Below, in pieces: positions 31,981 through 40,011 of a stretch of DNA of 42,426 nucleotides. The translations under genes and the position numbers were made by a program. Numbering within the stretch: the first letter of the stretch is position 1; each line of letters opens with the position of its first letter. The notes under the pieces were generated by a model. It saw nothing but the letters and a program-made list of their open reading frames with translations. It was not told where the DNA came from and made no database searches. The stretch comes from an uncultured bacterium (GTDB lineage Bacteria; Verrucomicrobiota; Kiritimatiellia; RFP12; UBA1067): positions 1 to 42,426 of the forward strand of contig CADCCQ010000015.1 of assembly GCA_902799955.1 (NCBI GenBank), in the 5' to 3' direction.

Positions 31981-33022
31981 ACTCCTTGAGGCGTACGTCC
32001 CCGGCGAGCAGCCGAAGAGCAGGGACGTCGTGAAGCTGAACACAAACGAAAACCCGTATCCGCCCACCCCAAAGTGCGCGGAGGTCCTCGCGTCGTTCAA
32101 CCTCGACCAGCTTCGGCGCTACCCTGACCCGGAGTTCGTCACGCTGAGGAAGGCAATAGCGAAGAGGTTCGGGACGGGGCCGGAGCGCGTGTTCGTCGGC
32201 AACGGCTCCGACGAGATCCTGTCCCTCGCCGCGCGGGCGTTCGTGGAGAACGACGAGTGCATCGCCTCCCTCGACCCCAGCTACTCCCTGTACAAGACGC
32301 TTGCGGCGATCCGCGACGTGAAATGGGTGGGGCTCCCCCTCGCCTCCCTCCTCCTCGCGTACTCCAGCCGCCGCTCGACGCTCTCCGCCCGCCTACCCCA
32401 GAAGGCGTCGCTGTTCCTCTGGGCGAACCCCAACGCCCCGACGGGGGCGTGGACCGAGCCGGCCACCATATCGTCGTTCGCGCACAAGTTCCCCGGCGTC
32501 GTGCTGGTGGACGAGGCGTATGCGGACTTCGCGAAGGGCAACTGCATGGGGCTCGCCATCGCGCCGCGCAACAAGAACGTCATCGTGATGCGCACGTTCT
32601 CGAAGAGCTACTCGCTCGCCGGCCTTAGGGTCGGGTTCTGCATCGGGCCCTCCGACCTCATAGAGGCGCTCTACAAGGTGAAGGACTCCTACAACGTCGA
32701 CGCCGTCGCACAGGCCGTCGCGCTCGCGGCGTTCAACGACCGCATCTACCACGCGAAGACCGTCGCCGCCGTGAAGAAGACCCGCGCGGCGCTGATACAC
32801 GAGCTCCGCCGCAGGGGATGGGACGTCCCGGACAGCGAGGCGAACTTCGTGTTCGCCAAGCCGCCACTGACAACGACGGCGGAGGAGGTGTTCGAAGGGC
32901 TGAGGAGGCGGATGGTCTTCGTGAGGTACTTCCCGGGTCCCCAGACCGGCGACAGGCTCCGCATAACCGTCGGCACGCCCTCGGAGGTCAAGCGGCTTCT
33001 GAACACGCTGGACACGATGTAG
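31958..33022 (+). CDS. hisC: Histidinol-phosphate aminotransferase
   Basis: 354 residues, class I/II PLP aminotransferase. HisC hallmarks: KLNTNENPYPP near the N-terminus, FVGNGSDEILSL, DPSYSLYKT, NPNAPTGAW, VDEAYADFA and the PLP lysine in TFSKSYSLAGLRVG (about K216), then LRITVGTP. It converts imidazole-acetol phosphate and glutamate to histidinol phosphate. ATG 31958 overlaps the lipoprotein tail. The other his genes are not here. It converges on plsC with only 18 nt between stops. Confidence 0.94.
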   Translation: MRTAKHIELLEAYVPGEQPKSRDVVKLNTNENPYPPTPKCAEVLASFNLDQLRRYPDPEFVTLRKAIAKRFGTGPERVFVGNGSDEILSLAARAFVENDECIASLDPSYSLYKTLAAIRDVKWVGLPLASLLLAYSSRRSTLSARLPQKASLFLWANPNAPTGAWTEPATISSFAHKFPGVVLVDEAYADFAKGNCMGLAIAPRNKNVIVMRTFSKSYSLAGLRVGFCIGPSDLIEALYKVKDSYNVDAVAQAVALAAFNDRIYHAKTVAAVKKTRAALIHELRRRGWDVPDSEANFVFAKPPLTTTAEEVFEGLRRRMVFVRYFPGPQTGDRLRITVGTPSEVKRLLNTLDTM

Positions 33023-33040
33023 GATGTAGGCCCCGGCGCG

Positions 33041-33880
33041 CTACCTGCACGTCGGCAGGCCCCATTCCTCGAGCTTCGAGGCCATCCAGTCGAAGGACTG
33101 CTCGTGCATGGCCTTCGCCTTGTCCGCCCGTATCGCCGGGCCGCAGGCGCAGCGGATGTCGAACGAGGGGTCGACAGGGCCGAAGTCCTTGAACACCTTC
33201 CTCAGGATCCCCTGCTCGCGCGTAGGCTGGCAGCGGGTGTCCACGACAATGGGCATCACGGGGCAGCCGGCCTTCTCGGCGAGCTTCGCGCCTATCGAGG
33301 AGAAGTGCTTTCTGTCGAAGACCTTCTGCCTGGTGCCCTGCGGGAAGATCAGGAAGCTGTTGCCGGCCTGTATCCTCTCGACGCCGACCTTCAGGAGATT
33401 CACGAGGTCCTCGCGCGGCGACTTGCGCCCTATGCCGACCATGCCCATGTGCGCGGCGGCCTTCACGAGGAACGGTATCCGCGAGAGCGACATCTTGGCC
33501 ACGATGTTGAACGGTCCGAAGGTGAGCAGCACCGGCGGCATCAGGATCGTCTCCACCGTCGACATGTGGTTGCAGAGGTAGACGACCGGGCCTTCGCACT
33601 CCAGGCGGTTCCGCCAGCCCTCGAGGATCACCTTCATGCCGAGGCGCTCCGCGCCGGTGACGGACGAGAAGCATAGCCGCGCCCACCTGTCAGTGTTCAG
33701 TATCCCCAGCGGCTCGTAGAGCGCGCACATGGGGAACACCCTGCACACCCTGAGGGAAAAGCCGAGGGTGGTGAGGGCGCCCGGCTTCGCGCGGCGCGGC
33801 GCGCGGCGATCGTCAGGCGTCTCGTAGCCGCCAGTCTCGAGCAGGGACTTCCTGAACTCCTCAATTTTCGTTTTCCGCAT
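33041..33880 (-). CDS. PlsC-type 1-acyl-glycerol-3-phosphate acyltransferase, atypical motifs
   Basis: 279 residues from ATG 33880 (MRKTKIEEFRKSLLE), behind GGGAGGGG and overlapping the upstream gene by 20 nt. Acyltransferase blocks: block I NHMSTVET has H105-x4-E110 where the family has H-x4-D; block III LIFPQGTR has Gln for the usual Glu of FPEGTR (residues 179-184). Both catalytic-site changes are conservative but unusual together. Role: probably acylation of lysophosphatidate at the inner membrane, or of another lipid. A 90-residue N-terminal region precedes the domain. Confidence 0.85.
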   Translation of the reverse strand: MRKTKIEEFRKSLLETGGYETPDDRRAPRRAKPGALTTLGFSLRVCRVFPMCALYEPLGILNTDRWARLCFSSVTGAERLGMKVILEGWRNRLECEGPVVYLCNHMSTVETILMPPVLLTFGPFNIVAKMSLSRIPFLVKAAAHMGMVGIGRKSPREDLVNLLKVGVERIQAGNSFLIFPQGTRQKVFDRKHFSSIGAKLAEKAGCPVMPIVVDTRCQPTREQGILRKVFKDFGPVDPSFDIRCACGPAIRADKAKAMHEQSFDWMASKLEEWGLPTCR

Positions 33881-34715
33881 TGGCGGCCCCTCCCTGATTG
33901 TCGGGGTGTTGCTCCTCCGCCTCGTGGCGCCGCCTCTCGGCCGTCGCGTTCCTGAGCTCATCACGGATGTTCTGGAGGTTCTGGCGCAGCTCCTCGCGCT
34001 CGGCCTCCATGGCGGCCTTGTCCTGCTCGCGCTGGCGACGCGTCTCTTCCGCCGCCTTCTTCGCGGCCTCGACCTGCTCTATCCTCGCACGGCGCTCGGC
34101 GTCCTCCTGCTCGCGCTTGAGCTGGCGACGGCTCTTCATTGTGTCCTCGCCGGGCACCACGCGACCGCGCATGCCGGTGATCGGCGTGCCGCGCATGCCG
34201 CCCATTCCCCTGTTGGCGAATGCGTTCGGCCTGACGGCGGGAACGCCCTTGGCGCCGCCCGGCGCATTTCCCTTCGGCGTAGCCGCCTCGCCCAGCTTGC
34301 GGGTGACTTCTATGGAATCCTTCTCAAGCGTCACGCTCTTCTCGAGAGGGTCGGCGCTCTTCACAAGCCATCCGTCCTTGGAGTCGCCGACGGCTAGGTA
34401 GTGGTAGCGAGGGGCCTTCGGGTCGCTCAAGTCGGAGAACCCGACCATCACCTTGCCGGCCTGGTTTAAATTAATGGCATATACGCCCACGGACTTCTGG
34501 AGCTCCTCCTGCTCCTTGGAAAGCTCGACGGCGTCCGCGCCGTCTCCGGCGGCACCGGACGACTTCGAGACAAGATCCGGCGGAATGCTCGGATCTTCTG
34601 GCGGAGGCCCGAACGGACACCGGTCTATTATCGGCTGGTAGAGGTCAAAGGCCCTCTTGCCGAAGCCCGGCATTGCCATGACCACAACTGCTAGCAATGT
34701 TATTGCGTACCTCAT
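33861..34715 (-). CDS. Secreted coiled-coil protein, unknown
   Basis: 284 residues from ATG 34715, fixed by the promoter 7 nt upstream. N-terminal signal peptide MRYAITLLAVVVMAMPGFG; then FDLYQPIIDRCPFGPPP, a beta-rich middle (QAGKVMVGFSDL, RYHYLAVGDSKDGWLV), a Gly/Met/Arg-rich stretch (FANRGMGGMRGTPITG), and a long charged coiled coil (about residues 190-270, RRQLKREQEDAERRARIEQ). No family recognised; the start of the mature part resembles secretion-system accessory proteins of PVC bacteria, which is only an impression. Leads plsC in a two-gene operon. Confidence 0.7.
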   Translation of the reverse strand: MRYAITLLAVVVMAMPGFGKRAFDLYQPIIDRCPFGPPPEDPSIPPDLVSKSSGAAGDGADAVELSKEQEELQKSVGVYAINLNQAGKVMVGFSDLSDPKAPRYHYLAVGDSKDGWLVKSADPLEKSVTLEKDSIEVTRKLGEAATPKGNAPGGAKGVPAVRPNAFANRGMGGMRGTPITGMRGRVVPGEDTMKSRRQLKREQEDAERRARIEQVEAAKKAAEETRRQREQDKAAMEAEREELRQNLQNIRDELRNATAERRRHEAEEQHPDNQGGAANAENEN

Positions 34716-34722
34716 GGTGCGT

Positions 34723-34751
34723 ATTATATCACAACAAAACATTGCTGTCCA
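34723..34751 (-). promoter_or_regulatory. Promoter of the coiled-coil/plsC operon
   Basis: Minus strand: -35 TGGACA (34751-34746), 17-bp spacer GCAATGTTTTGTTGTGA, -10 TATAAT (34728-34723). ATG 34715 is 7 nt past the box: leaderless. Confidence 0.82.
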
Positions 34752-34900
34752 TACCTCCGTGTATCATTCCTCTTCGTCAGGACGCATCTCTATAATTCAC
34801 CGCCTCGTCTTCTGTTGATTGGAAACAACTATTTGAAACAACTTCATTTTACGGCGGGCAACAGCCCGCCGGCTTAAGAACGCCGCGCAGTTGCGCGACG

Positions 34901-34930
34901 AAAAGAAAAAGTTGTTCTGGTTGTTTTCAA
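34901..34930 (+). repeat. Dispersed intergenic element (copy 1), GTTGTTCTGGTTGTTT
   Basis: Purine run then AAGTTGTTCTGGTTGTTT, directly after GC-rich hairpins. A second copy, on the other strand, is at 42249-42276, also next to GC-rich sequence. Confidence 0.6.
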
Positions 34931-34990
34931 TCTCAAGAAACCAGGTCTGCCCTTCTTGTCTACTGTTTGAGATGGTTGGGCGACGTCTTT

Positions 34991-35026
34991 AAAGCACAAA
35001 ACCGAAGCGCCTGGATTCGCTTCGGT
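34991..35026 (-). terminator. Likely terminator of the kinase operon
   Basis: Minus strand: 9-bp stem ACCGAAGCG / CGCTTCGGT (35026-35001) followed by TTTGTGCTTT. About 64 nt past the stop of the 35090 gene. It is enclosed by a 9-bp outer pair AGATGGTTG (34970-34978) / CAACCATCT (35041-35049). Confidence 0.55.
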
Positions 35027-35089
35027 CTGAGCAGCAAGTTCAACCATCTTTAGTATATGTATTTAGTGACAACAAATGACAAAAAATTT

Positions 35090-35749
35090 TTATTTTGTGT
35101 TTTTGTTGTCTTTTTGACCAGTTGCATCAAATATCCAAGCAACTTCTGGCCAACATGGATGGGTCTTGTCCTTGTAGATTTCATTTAGAAGCGGCTGTTT
35201 CACTTCATCAGATCTGTTGAGGACGTCCTGGAATACAGCCATTATGTACTCTTTTTCCTGGCTTTTGTCCATCAAGAGCCCTGCGAGAATCATTATGTTG
35301 TCGTCGGGAATCAAGTTCAGCGCACGCTGGAGGGACTCCCGCTTGTATTTCGCCGGCACACGGGAAAAGGCGTCCGCGAAGGCGTAGACCTCCTTCGTTG
35401 ATATCTCGCCGGACACCGGGTTTGTCCATTTGTCGGTTGCGTTGTCGAACTCCTCCACAAGGGCGCGTTCCGCGTCTGCGGGGTCGGGGCTGGAGTCGGA
35501 GGGCTGGGCCTCTGACGTCCCGTCGTCCGAATCGGCTGCGCTTTCCTCGACATTACGCGGACCTTCGTTGCCTGGGCGCGCGCCTGCATTGGACGAACGC
35601 GCAGAGCCGCCGCCGGGTGACTGGCGTTCGACCTGAGCGTCGCCAGAGGTGCCGCGCCCGTCATGGGGCGGGTTGCGACGCCAGACGACGATCGCGACCA
35701 CGACTGCCGCCAGCGCCACAAGGATAAACTGAGACTTGTCGACTTTCAT
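35090..35749 (-). CDS. Single-pass membrane protein next to Ser/Thr kinase, unknown
   Basis: 219 residues. One N-terminal membrane segment (FILVALAAVVVAIVVW), a disordered Ser/Gly/Asp-rich linker (residues 27-100), then a folded helical part (EISTKEVYAFADAFSRVP, LLMDKSQEKEYIMAVFQDVL). No family recognised. It follows the kinase by 24 nt; the Ser/Thr-rich linker could be a substrate, which is speculation. An apparent terminator lies downstream. Confidence 0.7.
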   Translation of the reverse strand: MKVDKSQFILVALAAVVVAIVVWRRNPPHDGRGTSGDAQVERQSPGGGSARSSNAGARPGNEGPRNVEESAADSDDGTSEAQPSDSSPDPADAERALVEEFDNATDKWTNPVSGEISTKEVYAFADAFSRVPAKYKRESLQRALNLIPDDNIMILAGLLMDKSQEKEYIMAVFQDVLNRSDEVKQPLLNEIYKDKTHPCWPEVAWIFDATGQKDNKNTK

Positions 35750-35773
35750 CTCTCGTACTCCCCTTCCGGTGCG

Positions 35774-37069
35774 TCAGTTCCTGCGAACAGGCACCATCCG
35801 CTTCACGGCGCCCCTGAACAATTCGCGCAGCAACTCGTCGTCTCCGTTGGACTGGTAGTCGCCCCAAAGGTCGTCTGCCTCTTCCTTCATCACCTTGTGG
35901 TGGATGCGCTTCAGTATTTCCTTCGCCTCGTCAAGCGTTATCTTGCCGTCGGCGAGATCGGCGAACATCTTGTGCGTGAGCACCCACGCGTCGATCTGCA
36001 CATCCTCGAGGTCTGAACGCGCGAAGGCCTCTCCGTCCTGGTTCCTTACGACGGCCGGAAGCTTGAACACCGTTTCGAACGTCGGCATTGAAAGCCGCGT
36101 CTCGGCGTCAAACAGCCTTCGCTGGGTGCGGTAGAGCTTGTAGCCGAGCGCGCCGGACACCCCGGCGGCAATGATGGAGAGCGCCATGGCGTAGCGCGCG
36201 ACATGCCGGGCGAGGTGCCCGCGCGCCTTCTCGCGCAGATAGCGGCTCTCGACCTTGGCCTCCGCCTTTTCGCGCTCGCGCTCGTGTTCCTCGGCAAATG
36301 AAAGGCATTCGCGGCCCTTGGGGTTGGAGTGGAGGAGCTTGGGGACAATCGCGAGCCATGCGCGGTCGTAGGTCCCGAGGGCGGAGGTGACGTCCGTCCG
36401 GGAGTCGCACCACGTGCCGGTGAGCAGCTTGTAGACGATCACGCCGAGGGCGTACCAGTCGGACTCCGGGGTGGCCTCGGCGCCCATCTCCAGCTCCGGG
36501 GCCATGTAGCCCAGCGAGCCCATGACGGGGCGGCGCCCGTCGCGCAGGTTGACGATCGTGTTGACGGCGTCCATCTTGTCCGCGCCGGACGCCCCGGTGT
36601 CGAATATCTTCGATATGCCGAAGTCCGTCAGTACGGCGTGGGAGTCCGGGCCGATCATGACGTTCTGGAGCTTCAGGTCACGGTGCACAACGCCCTTCGA
36701 GTGGATGTACGCGAGGGCGTCGCGGATGTCGTCGTACCAGCGGCCTATCATCTGCTCGTCGGCGGAGCCCTCCGGGACGTCTGCGAGGCTGCGCTTCTCG
36801 CCGTCGGGGTCCAGGACTAGGTCCATCACGAAGAACGGCCGGCCGGCGTCCTCGCCGATGTCGGAGACCTTGACGATGCGCGGATGCGAAAGCCTGGCGA
36901 GAAGCCGGCCCTCGGCGACGAAGCGCTGGCGCACCTCGTCGTCCTCGTTCTTGTACGTATATGCCTTCAAGGCGTGACGCGCCCCGACCTCTGGGTCGAG
37001 CACTTCGTACACTTCGCTCATCCCGCCCTTGCCGAGAAGGCGCACGATTTCATATTTGCCAATCTTCAT
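35774..37069 (-). CDS. Hanks-type Ser/Thr protein kinase, membrane-anchored
   Basis: 431 residues. Kinase domain 6-265: glycine loop LLGKGGMSEV, Lys35 (HALKAY), HRDLKLQN with catalytic Asp131, DFG with Asp149, and GSLGYMAPELEMG. A membrane segment (about 290-310, MALSIIAAGVSGALGYKLY) then an extracytoplasmic helical domain without PASTA repeats. It may act with the FHA protein at the left edge, though that is far away. Promoter TTGACT-17-GATAAT with an 8-nt gap to the ATG. It leads a two-gene operon with the 35090 gene. Confidence 0.94.
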   Translation of the reverse strand: MKIGKYEIVRLLGKGGMSEVYEVLDPEVGARHALKAYTYKNEDDEVRQRFVAEGRLLARLSHPRIVKVSDIGEDAGRPFFVMDLVLDPDGEKRSLADVPEGSADEQMIGRWYDDIRDALAYIHSKGVVHRDLKLQNVMIGPDSHAVLTDFGISKIFDTGASGADKMDAVNTIVNLRDGRRPVMGSLGYMAPELEMGAEATPESDWYALGVIVYKLLTGTWCDSRTDVTSALGTYDRAWLAIVPKLLHSNPKGRECLSFAEEHEREREKAEAKVESRYLREKARGHLARHVARYAMALSIIAAGVSGALGYKLYRTQRRLFDAETRLSMPTFETVFKLPAVVRNQDGEAFARSDLEDVQIDAWVLTHKMFADLADGKITLDEAKEILKRIHHKVMKEEADDLWGDYQSNGDDELLRELFRGAVKRMVPVRRN

Positions 37070-37077
37070 CGTCGCAT

Positions 37078-37106
37078 ATTATCCTAGAAAACGCGTTTCA
37101 AGTCAA
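37078..37106 (-). promoter_or_regulatory. Kinase operon promoter
   Basis: Minus strand: -35 TTGACT (37106-37101), 17-bp spacer, -10 GATAAT (37083-37078). ATG 37069 lies 8 nt past the box: leaderless. Confidence 0.75.
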
Positions 37107-37159
37107 CCAAAAAAACCACCTTGCGAAAGTCTTCCTGCGGGGAGTGTCCCCACAGGGAA

Positions 37160-37780
37160 CTACACCAGCGCATAGCCGACGCCACGGCGGGCGACGAAGG
37201 CAAGGCCGGACGGAATCTTCCGCCGCATGTGCGAGACGTGGACCCGTATGGCCGCCTCGTCGCCGACGTACCCCTCTCCGCAGACCGCCGCGAAGATCTC
37301 GCGATAGGAGAAGTACCTGCCGCGCTCGGACGCCAGCAGCCGGAATATCCCGGCCTCGGTCTTCGTCATCGACGGCGGCGCGTCGATGCGCGCGAGGTGC
37401 GCGACGCGTTCCAGCGCCTTCCCTATGCGCGCGCAGAGCATCGCCTGGGAGGCGGACTTCGAGACGTAGTCGTCCGCGCCGACCTCCAGCCCGCGAATCT
37501 GGTCCCGCTCCTCGTCGAGGGCGGACAGAAAGACTATCGGCAGGTCACGGTCGAGGCTGCGGATCTCCGCGCACGTCGAGAAGCCGTCGCGGCCCGGCAT
37601 CATGACGTCGAGCAGAACGAGGTCCGCTCGCTCGCCCTCGCGAAGGACCCGCAGCGCCTCCTCGCCGCTGCGGACACCCCGCACCAAATAGCCCGCCTCG
37701 GAAAGCGACGCCGCGAGCGACGTCCTCACCGTGCGTTCGTCGTCCACCAGTAGTATTCTAGGCCTTGCTGCCCTGTTCAC
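37160..37780 (-). CDS. OmpR/PhoB-type response regulator (second)
   Basis: 206 residues from a GTG at 37780 (VNRAARPRILLVDDE) preceded by GGAGA. Upstream in-frame ATGs (for example 37848 and 37851) exist but lie in the leader. Receiver domain: D13/D14, phospho-acceptor D58 in LVLLDVMMPG, Ser in VFLSALDEERD, Lys in YVSKSASQA. Winged helix: MTKTEAGIFRLLASERGRYF, EAAIRVHVSHMRRKI. No histidine kinase nearby; the Ser/Thr kinase is the next operon. Promoter GGGACA-17-TATAAT at 37905-37877, giving a leader of about 90 nt. Confidence 0.9.
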   Translation of the reverse strand: MNRAARPRILLVDDERTVRTSLAASLSEAGYLVRGVRSGEEALRVLREGERADLVLLDVMMPGRDGFSTCAEIRSLDRDLPIVFLSALDEERDQIRGLEVGADDYVSKSASQAMLCARIGKALERVAHLARIDAPPSMTKTEAGIFRLLASERGRYFSYREIFAAVCGEGYVGDEAAIRVHVSHMRRKIPSGLAFVARRGVGYALV

Positions 37781-37876
37781 TTGCGTACTCTCCTTTTCTC
37801 CTCCGCGAAAAACCGCCATGGCGCCTCGCAGCCCGGATGTGTTTCGCAGATCCATCATTCCATTCCCGTGAACAAC

Positions 37877-37905
37877 ATTATACCACAACGAAACAAAGTT
37901 GTCCC
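37877..37905 (-). promoter_or_regulatory. Promoter of the second response regulator
   Basis: Minus strand: -35 GGGACA (37905-37900), spacer ACTTTGTTTCGTTGTGG (17), -10 TATAAT (37882-37877). Back-to-back with the dCMP deaminase promoter; the two -35 boxes are 3 nt apart. Confidence 0.8.
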
Positions 37906-37908
37906 AAC

Positions 37909-37937
37909 TAGACAACAATATATTGTTGTGATATAAT
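37909..37937 (+). promoter_or_regulatory. dCMP deaminase promoter
   Basis: -35 TAGACA (37909-37914), spacer ACAATATATTGTTGTGA (17), -10 TATAAT (37932-37937). ATG 37948 is 10 nt past the box, leaving a leader of about 3 nt. Confidence 0.83.
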
Positions 37938-37947
37938 ATTCGGCCAA

Positions 37948-38430
37948 ATGCAGGCACAGACAATAGACCCTCGCCCGTCGTGGGATGAATACTTCATGGA
38001 GATCGCCAAGGTGGTCGCCACGAGGAGCAACTGCTCGCGCCGCCATGTCGCGGCCGTGATCGTGAAGGACCGGCACATCCTCTCCACCGGCTACAACGGG
38101 ACGCCGCACGGCGTCGTGAACTGCTTCGCGGGTGGGTGCCCGAGGTGCGCGGGGAAGGTGAAGAGCGGTACGCACCTCGAGGAGTGCCTCTGTGTCCACG
38201 CCGAGCAGAACGCGATATGCCAGGCGGCGTTCTTCGGGCACGCGGTCAAGGACGCGACGATATACGTGACGATATCGCCGTGCCTCACCTGCGCCAAGCT
38301 GATCGTGAACGCGGGGATAAAGGAGGTCGTCTACGGCGGCGACTACGCGTTCCTCGACACGGTGAAGGACGTGTTCGGCGCGGCGGGCGTGGCGCACAGG
38401 CGCTTCGGCGACGCGAAGAAGGCGACATAA
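37948..38430 (+). CDS. dCMP deaminase (cytidine/deoxycytidylate deaminase family)
   Basis: 160 residues. Zinc-site motifs: CVHAEQNAI (H84, catalytic E86) and SPCLTCAK (C112, C115). An extra Cys/His cluster (NCFAGGCPRCAG) is typical of dCMP deaminases (ComEB type). It converts dCMP to dUMP for thymidylate synthesis. Almost leaderless start from its own promoter; tpiA follows after 53 nt with its own ribosome site. Confidence 0.93.
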   Translation: MQAQTIDPRPSWDEYFMEIAKVVATRSNCSRRHVAAVIVKDRHILSTGYNGTPHGVVNCFAGGCPRCAGKVKSGTHLEECLCVHAEQNAICQAAFFGHAVKDATIYVTISPCLTCAKLIVNAGIKEVVYGGDYAFLDTVKDVFGAAGVAHRRFGDAKKAT

Positions 38431-38483
38431 CGGAGCTTCCGCTGAAAGACCAAGGACAACTTCCGAAAAGGAGAAAAAAGAAA

Positions 38484-39242
<759 letters not shown>

Positions 39243-39255
39243 ATGACACCTCATC

Positions 39256-39281
39256 CGCCCCCGTGTAAAGGCGGGGGCGGG
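39256..39281 (+). terminator. GC hairpin after tpiA (possible terminator)
   Basis: Perfect 9-bp stem CCGCCCCCG / CGGGGGCGG with 8-nt loop TGTAAAGG, 13 nt after the tpiA stop. There is no T-run after it, so it may be a weak or rho-aided terminator or an mRNA-stabilising hairpin. Confidence 0.5.
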
Positions 39282-39339
39282 TGAAACACAGCAAACCGCA
39301 ATAAACGCCACAGTCAAAGCTAGCAGAAAGGCGGAAAGA

Positions 39340-40011
39340 ATGGGTAATCTTGATAAGATAGCTGTTGTTTTGGCGATGTTGACCGCCTTCTCCGGTTGCT
39401 TCAAGGAGCCGGTACCCGCCTACAAGACCGTGGCTCCGGAGACCGAGGTTTACTTGAAGGAGACCTCTCTCCAGAAGGTCACCAAGGACGCCTTGCTGAA
39501 ACAGGGGCGCGTCTATATCCAGGACTCCGGCTGGACGAACCTTTCCGCGCGGATCCAGACCCTCGATCCCAAGAAGATAACATACCTGAACCTCGACAGA
39601 AACGCCATTACAAACATCGACGAGGTTGCGGAGTTCACGTCGCTCAAGTACCTAAGGCTCAACAACAACAAACTTTCATCCGTTCCAGACCTCTCCGCGC
39701 TCAAGCAGCTCAAGAACCTGTACCTGCGCGGGAACGACCTATCCGAAATGCCTGCGTTCCTGAAGGACCTTCCCGAGCTGGCGCTCCTTGACCTTTCCGA
39801 CAACAGGAAGATAACTTCCGTTCCTGACTGGCTTGCGAAGAAAGGCGGCCTCAAGCACCTAATCCTCTCCGGCACGGGCATAACGGTTCTTCCGAGGGAC
39901 ATTTCCGCATGGAAGAGCCTCTCGACGCTGCAGCTTGGGGACTTGAATCTTTCCGAAGCCGAGATGAAGCGGATACGCGAGGCCCTGCCTGATACAACCG
40001 TAGTGTTCTGA
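39340..40011 (+). CDS. Leucine-rich-repeat lipoprotein
   Basis: 223 residues. Lipobox AFSGC (Cys20) followed by residues to 75 without family, then about six leucine-rich repeats (ITYLNLDRNAITNIDEVAEF, LKYLRLNNNKLSSVPDLSAL, LKNLYLRGNDLSEMPAFLKD and so on). These form a ligand-binding solenoid outside the inner membrane; ligand unknown. Ribosome site AGAAAGG before ATG 39340. The stop overlaps the MATE start by 1 nt (TGATG), so the two are coupled. GC content is a little lower than in the neighbouring tpiA. Confidence 0.85.
   Translation: MGNLDKIAVVLAMLTAFSGCFKEPVPAYKTVAPETEVYLKETSLQKVTKDALLKQGRVYIQDSGWTNLSARIQTLDPKKITYLNLDRNAITNIDEVAEFTSLKYLRLNNNKLSSVPDLSALKQLKNLYLRGNDLSEMPAFLKDLPELALLDLSDNRKITSVPDWLAKKGGLKHLILSGTGITVLPRDISAWKSLSTLQLGDLNLSEAEMKRIREALPDTTVVF

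Larger units (their letters stand above)
34741..35089. other. Intergenic region with several hairpins, no gene
   Basis: 349 nt without a plausible gene. From left to right: the -35 part of the promoter at 34746-34751; dyads GGCGGGC-AACA-GCCCGCC (34853-34870) and CGCGCA-GT-TGCGCG (34884-34897); the element at 34901-34930; the nested stem structure 34970-35049; and an AT-rich end. Confidence 0.7.

Noticed and set aside
34970..35049. tRNA gene
   Set aside because: Length is near that of a tRNA and the ends pair, but there is no T-arm TTCGA motif or anticodon arm.
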